Assembly (NCBI RefSeq): GCF_011603255.1
Contig: NZ_JAANCM010000017.1
Coordinates: forward strand, 1-64,000
Direction: 5' to 3'
Source: Ferranicluibacter rubi
Lineage (GTDB): Bacteria > Pseudomonadota > Alphaproteobacteria > Rhizobiales > Rhizobiaceae
Length of the DNA: 64,000 bases
Shown: piece after piece, positions 26,805 to 35,642 of the stretch
How the letters are laid out: every line of letters begins with the position of its first letter
Position numbering within the stretch: position 1 is the stretch's first letter
Notes under the pieces: generated by a model
What the model saw: only the letters and a program-made list of their open reading frames with translations
What the model was told of the DNA's origin: nothing
Databases searched by the model: none
Made by a program: the position numbers and the translations under genes

Positions 26805-28466
26805 ATGTCGTCAGCACCGCCTTCGCTTGTCCGCAGCATTCTCGTCGATTTCTGGCGGGCGTCGCGGGGGATGCTTTTGCTGGTGTCGGTGCTGACCATG
26901 GTGACGGCGGTGGTGGCGGTGGCGGGGCCTTATGTGTTTTCGCGGATGATCGACCGGATGCAGCCGGGCGCGTTGGCGGAGACGGTAGCGCTGGGGCTCG
27001 TTGCCTATGCGGTGCTGGTCGGACTTTCGAGCGCGCTGCAGCGGGCGCAGAACTATCTGGCGCATGTCTGTGGTGAGCATCTCGCGCTCATCGTCTCCAC
27101 CAGCCTGTTCGAGCGTCTGTTGCACAAGACCGCGCCTTTCTTCGTCGAGCACAACCCCGTGGAAATTGAAACGGCCGGGCAGCGCGGGGATCAGGCGCTT
27201 GTGACGATGCTGCATCTGACGCTCGGTTACCTCGTCTCCGGCAGCGTGCAGATCGCGCTCAGCCTGGCGCTGATCGGGGCGACCGTCAGTCTGGAGATCG
27301 TGGCGGTCTCGGTCCTCTACGGCGCCGCCTTCATCGCCCTGTCGGTGGCCGCCGACCGGCGCAGCACGCGCTATCTGGAGGCTGCTATCGCGGCGGGACA
27401 GGAGAATGCCCGCTTCGTCGGCAATGCGCTCACCGGCATGGAGACGCTGCGGCATTTCGGTGCGCATGGGTGGATGCGGAGCCTGTTTTCGCAGAAGGCG
27501 GAGGCGGTATTCCGGAACTGGCGGGACTATTCGCTGAGCCGGATCGGCTTTGCCGGGCTTCAGGGGGCGGCGCTGGCGCTGCAGCTCGGCGTGACCTTTC
27601 TGATGCTGGTGCCGCGCATGCAGGCGGGCCTTATCTCCGTCGGGGATGTCGTGCTGTTCAACACGCTTCTGCTGGCGCTGAACCAGCCGTTCGAGGCGAT
27701 CGGCGCGACCATCAACGAGCTTGCCAAGACGCGCGGCAACCTCGCGCCGCTTCAGGCCATCTGGGCGGCACCGGAGGAAGAGACGACGGCCGCCGCCGAA
27801 GCCCTGAGGCTTTCGGAGGGTACGCTTCGGTTCGAGGCCGTCGGCTATCGCTACGAGAACGGCCGGGGCGTGGAGAACGTCTCCTTCACGGCGGCGCGCG
27901 GCGGCATCACCACGCTGACCGGTGAGACGGGTGCCGGAAAATCCACCGTGTTTCGGCTGGCGCTGAAATCGCTGGAGCCGCAGAGCGGCGAGATCACGAT
28001 TGACGGCCGTCCGCTGGCCGGGATTGCGCGCGCGACATGGTACGGGCGGATCGGCGTCGTGCCGCAGGATATCCTTCTTCTCAGCGACACGCTGTCGGTC
28101 AACATCACGCTGGGGCGGCCGGTCGATGCGCAAAAACTGCGCCGTGTCGCACATCAGGCCGCCATCCTCTCGACCATCGAGGCGCTGCCGGAGGGGTTCG
28201 AGACCAGTGTGGGCGAGCGCGGCCTGAAGCTATCGGGCGGCGAGCGGCAGCGGATCGCCATTGCCCGCGCGCTCTATGGCGATCCGGACATCCTGTTTCT
28301 CGACGAAGCAAGCTCGGCGCTGGATGCCGCCACCGAACGGGAAATCCTCAACGGGCTACGGCAGCTCGCGGATCGGGTGACGGTGATCGCCATCACCCAC
28401 CGCACGGGCATGATAGAGCCCGGCGACACGGTGGTCCGCATCGGGCCGGAGGCTGGCGGGCCATAA
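26805..28466 (+). CDS. ABC exporter, fused permease and ATPase
   Basis: 553 residues. Six membrane helices (about 1-290) are followed by an ATPase domain with Walker A GETGAGKST (373-381), signature LSGGERQ (476-482), Walker B DILFLDEASSALD and H-loop THR. It would act as a homodimer exporter in the inner membrane. The subtype resembles ATM1/multidrug and prenyl-type exporters, but the substrate cannot be told. ATG 26805 has CTGGAGA upstream. The neighbouring MerR gene 92 bases downstream could control it; that is inference. Confidence 0.88.
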   Translation: MSSAPPSLVRSILVDFWRASRGMLLLVSVLTMVTAVVAVAGPYVFSRMIDRMQPGALAETVALGLVAYAVLVGLSSALQRAQNYLAHVCGEHLALIVSTSLFERLLHKTAPFFVEHNPVEIETAGQRGDQALVTMLHLTLGYLVSGSVQIALSLALIGATVSLEIVAVSVLYGAAFIALSVAADRRSTRYLEAAIAAGQENARFVGNALTGMETLRHFGAHGWMRSLFSQKAEAVFRNWRDYSLSRIGFAGLQGAALALQLGVTFLMLVPRMQAGLISVGDVVLFNTLLLALNQPFEAIGATINELAKTRGNLAPLQAIWAAPEEETTAAAEALRLSEGTLRFEAVGYRYENGRGVENVSFTAARGGITTLTGETGAGKSTVFRLALKSLEPQSGEITIDGRPLAGIARATWYGRIGVVPQDILLLSDTLSVNITLGRPVDAQKLRRVAHQAAILSTIEALPEGFETSVGERGLKLSGGERQRIAIARALYGDPDILFLDEASSALDAATEREILNGLRQLADRVTVIAITHRTGMIEPGDTVVRIGPEAGGP

Positions 28467-28557
28467 GCGTGGTGGTTGCGTCGAGGCTGGAAAGCCGGGC
28501 TCCGTTCGCCTATCTTTGGTTAAAGCGGCCCTCACCTGCCGCACGGAGAACAGCCCC

Positions 28558-29010
28558 ATGTATTCGATCGGCGATCTGTCGCGGCGCACCGGCGTGAAGG
28601 TGCCCACCATCCGCTATTACGAGCAGGCGGGGCTGATCGCGCCGGCCGAGCGGACGGAGGGCAACCAGCGGCGCTATGAGCGCCAGGCGCTCGACCGTCT
28701 CGCCTTCATCCGCCACGGTCGCGATCTCGGCCTGTCGATCGAGGCGATCCGCGACCTGATCGACCTCAGCGACCACCCGGAAAAGCCGTGTGCCCGTGCG
28801 GATGCCATCGCCGTCGAGCATCTTTCCGCCGTGCGGGCGAAGATCGCGCAGTTGCAGCGGCTGGAGCACGAGCTGGAGCGGATCGTCTCCCATTGCGCCG
28901 GCCATACGGTGGAGGATTGCTATGTCATACGCGCGCTTTCCGATCACACGCTCTGCGACGGCGACCATGCGCGGCCGCTGGAGGATATGCTGGTTCCCGG
29001 GCGGTCATGA
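28558..29010 (+). CDS. MerR-family regulator, metal-type
   Basis: 150 residues. Residues 1-70 are the MerR winged helix (YSIGDLSRRTGVKVPTIRYYEQAGL), followed by a long dimerisation helix and a C-terminal loop with Cys78, Cys113, Cys121 and Cys133. Cysteines near 78, 113 and 121 fall where ZntR/CadR-type proteins bind Zn2+ or Cd2+, so a metal or thiol signal is likely. No P-type ATPase or metal exporter is adjacent, so the target may be the upstream ABC exporter, its own gene, or a distant locus. A terminator follows. Confidence 0.83.
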   Translation: MYSIGDLSRRTGVKVPTIRYYEQAGLIAPAERTEGNQRRYERQALDRLAFIRHGRDLGLSIEAIRDLIDLSDHPEKPCARADAIAVEHLSAVRAKIAQLQRLEHELERIVSHCAGHTVEDCYVIRALSDHTLCDGDHARPLEDMLVPGRS

Positions 29011-29129
29011 TCGGCCGGTTGACATGCTTCTTAAAAGGGATCATGCATGGCACATGATCACGACCGCAACCCGTGCCCGCTGGTATTTTACGCTGCATTC
29101 ATAGATGCGGCTGTCTGATCACGTTCAAC

Positions 29130-29156
29130 AAGCCGCCGCCAGGCGGCTTTTGTTTT
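29130..29156 (+). terminator. Intrinsic terminator after the MerR gene
   Basis: A perfect stem AAGCCGCC (29130-29137) with GGCGGCTT (29142-29149), four-base loop, and a T-rich tail (TTGTTTT). Confidence 0.8.
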
Positions 29157-29194
29157 GGACGGTGCCTGGGGCGGATCAGCTTCAGGAAACCTCG

Positions 29195-29752
29195 ATGCCC
29201 ACCTTGTCTTCTCCGCTTGCCATCCCCCTGGCCAACCCTCCGGCATCCCCGCTCGCCGGCGGCGCGCTGGACTTGCCCGCCGCTGCGCCCAGCCGGGCAC
29301 CGCTGGTGACGATCCGTTCCGCGCGGCCGAGCGATATCGCCACGCTCTGCGAGATGATCACCGAGCTTGCCGCGCATCACGGCGATGCCGCGCCGCTCGA
29401 CGCGGACACGCTGGAGCGCGACCTGTTCGGCCCGGTGCCGTGGATCACGGCGCTCGTGGCCGAGGCCGGCGGGGCGCTGATCGGCTACGCCATTCTCGTG
29501 CCGCTCTACAGGGCGCAACTCGGCGTGCGCGGCATGGACCTGCACCATCTCTTCGTGCGCGACGCCCATCGCGGCACCGGCATCGGCCGCCATCTCGTGG
29601 CCAAAGCCCGCGAAGAAGCCCGCCGCGCCGGCTGCACCTACCTCTCCGTCAGCGCCGCCACGGGCAACGTCAAGGCGCACCGGTTCTACGAGCAGCAGGA
29701 CTTCACGGCGGGTCCGGTGACGGGCATGCGGTATGTGCAGGCTTTGCGGTAG
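29195..29752 (+). CDS. GNAT-family N-acetyltransferase
   Basis: 185 residues. The first 40 are Pro/Ala-rich and probably flexible; the GNAT domain follows (about 38-185). Motif A is plain: LHHLFVRDAHRGTGIGRHLVAKA, with the RxxGxG acetyl-CoA loop, and the end FYEQQDF is also typical. The substrate is unknown, and small-molecule amine acetylation is as likely as protein N-acetylation. ATG 29195 has AGGAAA upstream. It is preceded by the MerR terminator and so has its own promoter. Confidence 0.85.
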   Translation: MPTLSSPLAIPLANPPASPLAGGALDLPAAAPSRAPLVTIRSARPSDIATLCEMITELAAHHGDAAPLDADTLERDLFGPVPWITALVAEAGGALIGYAILVPLYRAQLGVRGMDLHHLFVRDAHRGTGIGRHLVAKAREEARRAGCTYLSVSAATGNVKAHRFYEQQDFTAGPVTGMRYVQALR

Positions 29753-29762
29753 GGGGTTGATG

Positions 29763-30146
29763 TCAGCGGATCAGCACGATGTCGCAGGCCAGGTCCAGTC
29801 GAGACCAGACCTTGTCGGCCGTAACGGCGCGTGCATTTTCCTTGATCGCCAATGCGAGACAGGCTCTGTCGGCGAAGGAAAGGCCAAGGGCACGGCTTTG
29901 AATACGAAGCCCTGCCGCCGCCGAGGCGCTTTCGGCATCAAAGGCCACGACGGTAAGGCCGAGGCGGTCGAGCAGGAAGAAAGCGTCTTCTGCGCTCAAG
30001 CCTCTGTCGATCAGTTTGGCGGCGGCTTCCGAATAGTTGACCGCGGAAACGCGACCGCCTGAGAGATAGGTCTTCGCGCGCTCTGCGCCAATTTCGGCAA
30101 ACGCCATGGCAAGCAAAGCCGAGGCGTCGAATACCGCGCCGCTCAT
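29763..30146 (-). CDS. vapC: VapC-type PIN ribonuclease toxin
   Basis: 127 residues, the usual VapC length. Catalytic acidic residues are Asp7 (FDASALL), Glu40 (NYSEAAAKL), Asp93 (SFADRACLALA) and Asp111 (VTADKVW), which bind Mg2+ or Mn2+. VapC toxins cleave tRNA or rRNA and stop translation. The start overlaps the end of the antitoxin gene by 4 bases (ATGA), giving coupling. The gene is close to a GNAT gene on the opposite strand with only 10 bases between stops. Confidence 0.9.
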   Translation of the reverse strand: MSGAVFDASALLAMAFAEIGAERAKTYLSGGRVSAVNYSEAAAKLIDRGLSAEDAFFLLDRLGLTVVAFDAESASAAAGLRIQSRALGLSFADRACLALAIKENARAVTADKVWSRLDLACDIVLIR

Positions 30147-30637
30147 TCAGATGCTGCTTCGGCCCGCCGTTCGGCGATCAACTCGTCGGAGACCAAGCCA
30201 CCACCCGTGTTCAGGCCTTTGAGCCTGTTTTGCATGGCCTGAAGTGCCGCCAAGGGGGATATAATCCGAAGCTCGCCATCGACGACGGAAAGGGTCGCCC
30301 GGCCATCGGAGTCCAGCATCATCGTCCGCAGAACGTCTTTCGGAATGACCACGTGTCCCTCAGGGCTGATCGTGATCGGACGGAAGCCGAGCGACCGGAG
30401 CCCCTGTTCTGCCGCCTGATCATCGGTAGCCTGCTCGTCTGCCTGGGCAAAATAGGCCTTCTTCCACAGGGAATGTTGCGTCGCCCCCGTGTGCGGATTG
30501 CCGCCTTCCGCCACATAGATATCGACCACCTCGCGACTGCTCGGGATACTGCCATGCTTCTTGGTCAGCTCATCGCAAATTTCCCAAATCCGCGCTTTTT
30601 GCGACCCTGGTCGGACATCGCGAAACAACATTGTCAT
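30143..30637 (-). CDS. AbrB-type antitoxin with an extra N-terminal domain
   Basis: 164 residues, about twice the usual antitoxin length. Residues about 100-140 carry the swapped-hairpin AbrB/MazE motif (PITISPEGHVVIPKDVLRTM), followed by a basic helix that would bind the toxin. Residues 10-70 form a separate part (GSQKARIWEICDELTKKHGS, then TGATQHSLWKKAYFAQA) that looks like a small helix-turn-helix-like module. This extra domain is not found in standard VapB. GGAGG lies upstream of the ATG. A perfect 12-base inverted repeat lies 23 bases upstream. Confidence 0.8.
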   Translation of the reverse strand: MTMLFRDVRPGSQKARIWEICDELTKKHGSIPSSREVVDIYVAEGGNPHTGATQHSLWKKAYFAQADEQATDDQAAEQGLRSLGFRPITISPEGHVVIPKDVLRTMMLDSDGRATLSVVDGELRIISPLAALQAMQNRLKGLNTGGGLVSDELIAERRAEAASE

Positions 30638-30659
30638 CGCTATTTACCTCCATATGACT

Positions 30660-30698
30660 TTTGTTGATTTTGTCGTTTATTTCGAAAAAATCAACAAA
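30660..30698. promoter_or_regulatory. Inverted repeat upstream of the AbrB/VapC module (candidate operator)
   Basis: Perfect 12-base arms (TTTGTTGATTTT, 30660-30671, and its complement, 30687-30698) around 15 AT-rich bases, between the cytochrome gene stop and the antitoxin start. Location and low GC fit an operator bound by the antitoxin; a terminator for the cytochrome gene is the alternative. Confidence 0.6.
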
Positions 30699-30736
30699 TT
30701 TCTGCTTCTGGAGAAATTTTTGTTCAACGCTCCCCA

Positions 30737-31651
30737 CTACCGCGCCGGCACGGCCTTCAGATAGGCGGCGATCGCTTCGCGGTCGGCGGCGGGGAGTTTG
30801 GCGATGTTCTGCTGGACCTCGACCATGGACCCGCCGGCGCTGTCGAAATCCGGGGTGAAGCCGGTTTCGAGGTAGTTGGCGATGTCGGCTTCCGTCCAGT
30901 CGCCGATGGTCTTCGAGCCGGGCGTGATGTTGGGGATCTGGCCCTCGCCTTCCGGGTTCGGCGCGCCGGCGAGCCAGAGGTCGGTCTGGAAGCCGCCGAG
31001 CGCGTTGCGCGGCGTGTGGCATTCGCCGCAATGGCCCGGGCCTTCCACGAGATACTGCCCGCGCACCAGCTTGGCATTCGCTTGGTCGACCGGCACGCGC
31101 GGCTTGTCGCTGTAGAACAGCAGCTTCCAGCCGCCGAGCGACGCCCGGATATTATAGGGGAACGGGAGATCATGCGGCGGGGCGACATTGGGGCTCTTCG
31201 GCAGGGTCTTGATGTAGCCGAAGAGGTCGTTGACGTCCTTCGGGGTCAGCCGGGCGTAGGAACCATAGGGGAAGGACGGATAGAGATGCTGGCCGTCCGG
31301 GCCGACGCCGCGCGTCATGGCATCGCCGAACTGGGCGAGCGTCCAGCGGCCGATGCCGGCGGTGTCGTCGGGGGAGATATTGGGGACGTGGAAGGTGCCG
31401 AAGGGGCTTTTCAGGGGTAGTCCGCCGGTCAGCACCAGCTTGGCATCGCCCTGCGCGCCGGGGGCCGCGTGACAGCTGGTGCAGCCGCCGGCCCAGAACA
31501 CCTGTTCGCCATGGCTGAGATCCGGCGCGCGCAGCCCTTCCCAATGTGCGGCCGGCCAGGGCTCGGGCTTGGTGGCAAACCACGCGCCGCCTGCCACCAC
31601 GATGCCGAGGAAAAGGACGGTCGAGACGAATTTGCGCGCGCGACGGGCCAT
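30737..31651 (-). CDS. Membrane-anchored dihaem cytochrome c
   Basis: 304 residues. One N-terminal membrane helix (about 9-25) anchors two cytochrome c domains, with haem motifs CTSCH (57-61) and CGECH (208-212) and likely axial Met residues in their distal loops. This layout matches the cytochrome subunit used by periplasmic alcohol, sugar or aldehyde dehydrogenases to pass electrons to the terminal oxidase. The gcd product uses ubiquinone directly, so it need not be the partner. The neighbour upstream is a cytochrome c', 230 bases away. Confidence 0.88.
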   Translation of the reverse strand: MARRARKFVSTVLFLGIVVAGGAWFATKPEPWPAAHWEGLRAPDLSHGEQVFWAGGCTSCHAAPGAQGDAKLVLTGGLPLKSPFGTFHVPNISPDDTAGIGRWTLAQFGDAMTRGVGPDGQHLYPSFPYGSYARLTPKDVNDLFGYIKTLPKSPNVAPPHDLPFPYNIRASLGGWKLLFYSDKPRVPVDQANAKLVRGQYLVEGPGHCGECHTPRNALGGFQTDLWLAGAPNPEGEGQIPNITPGSKTIGDWTEADIANYLETGFTPDFDSAGGSMVEVQQNIAKLPAADREAIAAYLKAVPAR

Positions 31652-31882
31652 GCGGCAGGTCCTTGTTGTCAGCGGCTGTCAGGTTCACTCTCAACCGGAA
31701 AAGCGCTCGTTCTGTCTGTTTTCGTCGGTCTTTTCGGGGTAACCGGTTCCGCCTATCCCTGACAAACCCCAGGGCGCCGGGCGGTAGGGATCGACCCTGA
31801 CCACCAGGCCGGTGGCGTCCCGCGCGGGCGCGGAATGCCATGGTCTGCCGGGGCATGGGTGAAGCTGGTCCCGGTCTACCGC

Positions 31883-32317
31883 TTACTTCTTGACGCGGTA
31901 GACCTGATGACAGTCGCCGCAATGGGGGCCGAGCTTGCCGAGCGCGGCACCCACGCCTGCCGGATCGGCCGGGAGCTGCGCCAGCAGCATATCGGCATCC
32001 GCGCCGAGGCTTGCAGCCTTGGCATCGAAGTCGGCCTTGTTCTCCCAGATCTTCGGGCTCGCCTCGGAATTGGCCTCCGACCCCGCCGGGAACTGATCCG
32101 GAAAGGCCTTGATGCTGGTGCTGATCGCGGTCAGCGATGTCTTGACCACCTCGGCATCGTAAGGCTTCTGGCCCTTGGCGATGGCCGAGAGCGCGCCCAT
32201 GGAGCCGCCGATCTTCTTCATCAGGCCTTCGCGCACCTCTTGCGGCTCGGCCGCCGTCACCGCACCGGCGGCAAGGCCTGCCAGCGCTGCGGCGAGAAAC
32301 AGGGTTCTCAGTTTCAT
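31883..32317 (-). CDS. Cytochrome c'
   Basis: 144 residues: a signal peptide (1-22, LFLAAALAGLAAGAVTAAE) and a four-helix bundle with the haem motif CGDCH at 133-137 near the C terminus, the hallmark of cytochrome c'. No distal ligand is needed, and such proteins bind NO or CO and help resist nitrosative stress in the periplasm. The ATG at 32317 has GAGGACT upstream; a longer frame lacks signal-peptide character. It may be co-transcribed with the dihaem cytochrome downstream. Confidence 0.9.
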   Translation of the reverse strand: MKLRTLFLAAALAGLAAGAVTAAEPQEVREGLMKKIGGSMGALSAIAKGQKPYDAEVVKTSLTAISTSIKAFPDQFPAGSEANSEASPKIWENKADFDAKAASLGADADMLLAQLPADPAGVGAALGKLGPHCGDCHQVYRVKK

Positions 32318-32487
32318 GGGAGTCCTCTCTGGTGGCGACGCCCGTTGCGGGCGCCCGTTCCGACAGACATGGCCGATTCCTGCCGAAAATCCGGTCATTT
32401 CGTCGCAGGCATCTTGGCATCTTCCGGTCGCGTTGAAAGTAAAATTTTCGCGACATTTCGGGGGCGGAACAGGCGATGGACAGGTTG

Positions 32488-33330
32488 TCAGGGGCGCAGG
32501 GTTTTCGACAGCGCGGGCCACTCCGCCATCAGCGCATCGCGCGTCAGCACGCCTGGCGAGGTCTTCGTCTTTTCCCGCGTGCGGATCAGCCGGGCAAAGA
32601 CCACGGCCTTGTCCTTCGCCTCATTCGGCTCGGCCCAGCCGACATACCAGCCCCAGCCATGGGCATAGTCGAAGCTGCGATCGGCATTGCGCGGAAAGGC
32701 AGCCCCGGTCTTGCCGTGGATCGTCCAGTCGCCGACGGCGCGGCTTTCCACGATGCGCTTCGTCTTCTCGATCGCCTCGGGCCCGACCGGCAGCGTGGCG
32801 TTGACGAGGCCGCGCAGGAACGCGACCTGCTCGCGCGGCGAGACCTGCAGCGACGAGGCAATCCAGGCGCGCTCCAACCCGTTGTCGAAACCCGGATCGC
32901 CGGAGAGGTCGGCATTGCCGTACTGAAAACTCTTGAGATAGCGCTCCGGCGTCTCGCGGCCGAGATCGCGCGTGATGCGCTGGGAGTACCAGACGACGGA
33001 ATAGCGCATCCAGTCGGCCGGGTTCGTATCCCGCAGCCAGTTGGCGCCGCCCCAGTCCGGGTCGCCCTTCTGGTAGGAAAGAACGGGCGTCGCCTCGTCC
33101 TTAAGGAAGCCGGTGTCGTAGCCGATCAGCGCCAGCGGGATCTTGAAGGTGGAGGCCGGCGTCGTGCGGGCGGCGCAGTCGCCCTCCTCGATCAGCACCT
33201 TGCCGGTGGCGGCATCGAGCATGATGGTGCAGGTGACCTCGACATCGCTAGCCGCGAAAGCGGCGGTGGCGGCGAAAGAGGCAGTGGAGGAGAGTGCGAA
33301 CAGGCCGAAGGCGAGAGCAAGAGGACGCAA
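32488..33330 (-). CDS. Class D (OXA-type) beta-lactamase
   Basis: 280 residues from a TTG start with AAAGGA nine bases upstream; ATG 33369 is an alternative without a ribosome site. Residues 1-27 are a signal peptide. The class D active-site set is complete: Ser60-Thr-Phe-Lys63, SVV at 111-113, YGN at 137-139, KTG at 207-209, and WGWYVGW at the C-terminal side. Lys63 would be carbamylated. The enzyme hydrolyses penicillins or similar beta-lactams in the periplasm; the spectrum cannot be read from sequence. It is chromosomal in appearance, with host-like codon use and no mobile element beside it. Confidence 0.9.
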   Translation of the reverse strand: MRPLALAFGLFALSSTASFAATAAFAASDVEVTCTIMLDAATGKVLIEEGDCAARTTPASTFKIPLALIGYDTGFLKDEATPVLSYQKGDPDWGGANWLRDTNPADWMRYSVVWYSQRITRDLGRETPERYLKSFQYGNADLSGDPGFDNGLERAWIASSLQVSPREQVAFLRGLVNATLPVGPEAIEKTKRIVESRAVGDWTIHGKTGAAFPRNADRSFDYAHGWGWYVGWAEPNEAKDKAVVFARLIRTREKTKTSPGVLTRDALMAEWPALSKTLRP

Positions 33331-33436
33331 GCCGGTTTTCCTTTCAGGATGGGACGGTGCCCGCACCATCCGGGGAAACAGGGCATCATTGCGGCGGGAA
33401 CAGCGGTGCATTCCGCAGACTTTCAAGATTCCCCGC

Positions 33437-34282
33437 TTACTTTCCCGTCCTTAGAACCCGGCTTTCCTCCCGCCCGAAACCCTCGATCTCCAGCCGGTCT
33501 TTGTAGAGGCTGACAATCGCAAAGGCGTTCTGGTCGAGCGTATCGACCATGCCGCGGAAGGTGATGTAGTGCGTGCCATCGCGTGTGACGGTGTTGCCGG
33601 CGTGGTTGTGGCCGCAGAGCCAGGCGCGCACGTTCGGGTAGGTCTTGAGCATGTCGAGCAGGCGCTGCGCGTCCCAGAGGTCATGCGCGTTTTCAGGGGC
33701 AACCGGGTAGTGGCAGAGAATGACGACCGGCTCGCCGTCGTCGCGGGCATGGTCCAGCACCTCGGCAAGCCAGGTGAATTGGGCTTCACTCAATCCGCCG
33801 TTCCAGCGCTGGGCATTGATGGCGCCCGCCGCCGTCAGCGCCTGCAGCCGGGCCTTCGCCTGCTCGCGGCGCGGATGGCCTTTCGGCACGGCAAACAGGC
33901 TGACTTCGCTGCCATCGAGAATGACGAGGCGATGCCCGGCGACGAGGAGATCATGATACTGCGCCGGCATGCCGAGGCGGCGGTGCACATCGCTCAGATG
34001 CTCCGGCGCCACCGCGAAATCATGATTGCCGGGCAGGAACAAGGCCTTGTGCCGCAGACGCCGATAGACCGCCAGCGCCGGATCGAAGCTTTCCCAGTCC
34101 CGGTCGATCAGATCGCCGAGCGTGACCACGGCATCGAGGTCGCACCCGTTGAACACGTCGATCGCCTCCTCCAGCTTGCCGAGCGACTGGCGGAAATGAC
34201 GGTCGAGCGCGAGGTTCGGCTCGAGATCGGCATATTGCGGATCGGCGATGATGCCGAGGCGGAGGACGGGGTTTTCGGTCAT
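33437..34282 (-). CDS. Calcineurin-like metallophosphoesterase
   Basis: 281 residues. The five metal-binding motifs are in order: IIADPQY (about 10-16), GDLIDR, GNHDF, CHYP and GHNHAG. Asp, His and Asn of these hold a dinuclear metal centre. The order and spacing resemble Mn2+-dependent ADP-ribose/CDP-alcohol diphosphatases, so a nucleotide-diphosphate substrate is plausible; this is inference. The start is ATG 34282, with a second ATG three codons upstream. No signal peptide, so cytosolic. Confidence 0.85.
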   Translation of the reverse strand: MTENPVLRLGIIADPQYADLEPNLALDRHFRQSLGKLEEAIDVFNGCDLDAVVTLGDLIDRDWESFDPALAVYRRLRHKALFLPGNHDFAVAPEHLSDVHRRLGMPAQYHDLLVAGHRLVILDGSEVSLFAVPKGHPRREQAKARLQALTAAGAINAQRWNGGLSEAQFTWLAEVLDHARDDGEPVVILCHYPVAPENAHDLWDAQRLLDMLKTYPNVRAWLCGHNHAGNTVTRDGTHYITFRGMVDTLDQNAFAIVSLYKDRLEIEGFGREESRVLRTGK

Positions 34283-34356
34283 GGGGGCCACCTAGCGCCG
34301 ATGGATGACATAGGGATGACAGCGCATCGGTGAGGCAGGCGAGGCCTCCGTTCAGG

Positions 34357-34746
34357 CTATCCTTTGAGCGTGCCCTGGTGAAACAACATCTGCCATTTCA
34401 CTCCGTCATATTTCCAGACGGAACTCCTCAGGACACGACGCATCGAACCAGCACCGGACAAGCGCTCCGTCTCATAGGTGAGAAGGACGGCATCGCCCGA
34501 TATGCGCGTCAAAGTGTAATTCGACGTTCGAAGGTCACCTTCATTGCCCCCGCTCTCCTGCGCAAGAAGGTCGATCACGGTTGGACGGTCGTAAACCGTG
34601 CCGGATGCGCCGAACTCTATAAAGCCCTCCGCAAGCAGACGCTCCACGGCCCCTCTGGAACGTCTGATCTCAGGCCTATGAAGAGCCTCTTCAAGCGCTT
34701 TGATCTCCTGAAGGCTCGGCACTTCGGTCAAGGCTCTTACCTCCAC
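34357..34746 (-). CDS. DUF4440/NTF2-like protein
   Basis: 129 residues. A cone-shaped NTF2 fold is suggested by a helical start (SLQEIKALEEALHR), LLAEGFIEFGASGTVYDRPTVIDLL, and strands ending VLRSSVWKYDGVKWQMLFHQGT, the DUF4440 pattern. Function is unknown; relatives are small-molecule binding or isomerase-like. I placed the start at GTG 34746 because GGAGGGGG lies six to eight bases upstream; a GTG at 34767 is also possible. It lies 37 bases downstream of the sodB terminator on the same strand. Confidence 0.7.
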   Translation of the reverse strand: MEVRALTEVPSLQEIKALEEALHRPEIRRSRGAVERLLAEGFIEFGASGTVYDRPTVIDLLAQESGGNEGDLRTSNYTLTRISGDAVLLTYETERLSGAGSMRRVLRSSVWKYDGVKWQMLFHQGTLKG

Positions 34747-34783
34747 GACGCCCCCTCCAGGATTCACGCAAGATGCGCAGTAA

Positions 34784-34811
34784 AAAAGCGGGACCCGAAG
34801 GCCCCGCTTTT
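34784..34811 (-). terminator. Intrinsic terminator of sodB
   Basis: Stem AAAAGCGGG (34784-34792) with CCCGCTTTT (34803-34811). Read on the minus strand it ends in a T-run, 17 bases after the sodB stop. Confidence 0.8.
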
Positions 34812-34828
34812 CCCAATTCCGAGCCTGA

Positions 34829-35428
34829 TCAGGCTGCCTTTTCGTAAAGCTCCAGGACGTAGTCCCAGTTGATCAGGTTGTCGATGAAGGCTTCGAGGTA
34901 CTTGGGGCGGGCGTTGCGGTAGTCGATGTAGTAGGAGTGTTCCCATACGTCGACGCCCAGCACCGGGGTCGCGCCGTGGACCAGCGGGTTTTCGCCGTTC
35001 GGGGTCTTGGCGATCTGCAGCTTGCCGTCCTTGACGGCGAGCCAGGCCCAGCCCGAGCCGAACTGGCCGACGCCGGCCGCGATGAAGTCGGCCTTGAACT
35101 TGTCGTAGCCGCCGAGGTCGGACTTGATGGCCGCTTCGAGCTTGCCCGGCAGCGAGGTGCCGCCGCCACCCTTCTTCATCCACTTCCAGAAGTGGAGGTG
35201 GTTGTAATGCTGGCCGGCATTGTTGAAGAGCGGCTGGTTGGTGCCGTAGGACTTCTTGACGATCTCTTCGAGCGAGAGATCGGCAAGGCCTGCCTCTTCC
35301 GCCAGCTTGTTGCCGGCCGTCACATAGGCCTGATGGTGCTTGTCGTGATGATATTCCAGCGTTTCGCGCGACATGAAGGGCGCAAGTGCATCGTAGTCAT
35401 ACGGCAGCGGGGGAAGTTCGAAAGCCAT
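34829..35428 (-). CDS. sodB: Superoxide dismutase (Fe/Mn)
   Basis: 199 residues. It converts superoxide to H2O2 and O2 in the cytosol. Metal ligands are His27 (ETLEYHHDKHH), the His of AGQHYNHLHFW, and Asp and His of DVWEHSYYIDY. The NNAGQHYNH block is typical of rhizobial SodB, which can use Fe or Mn; I do not decide the metal. The ATG at 35428 has AGGAG upstream. A terminator follows, so the transcript is monocistronic. Confidence 0.95.
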   Translation of the reverse strand: MAFELPPLPYDYDALAPFMSRETLEYHHDKHHQAYVTAGNKLAEEAGLADLSLEEIVKKSYGTNQPLFNNAGQHYNHLHFWKWMKKGGGGTSLPGKLEAAIKSDLGGYDKFKADFIAAGVGQFGSGWAWLAVKDGKLQIAKTPNGENPLVHGATPVLGVDVWEHSYYIDYRNARPKYLEAFIDNLINWDYVLELYEKAA

Positions 35429-35642
35429 GGCGGTTCTCCTCTTGGCATCGGAATTCATTCACGAAATCGTCAGGGGAACATAGGCACCCCGACCACGCGA
35501 GGCAACCGGCGCCATCGCTAAATTCACCTCGCCTTGTGAAATGGTTTTCTCTCGCGCCCGCTTCACGACTGCGTCATCACACTTGCGCCAGCACGATGGA
35601 GGTCGCGTGCGCACGAAGGCCGGCCTTCATTTCGCCCGTTTC

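Noticed and set aside
28558-29010. MerR gene as CueR
   Set aside because: The cysteine pattern (78, 113, 121, 133) is closer to Zn/Cd-type sensors and no copper gene is adjacent.
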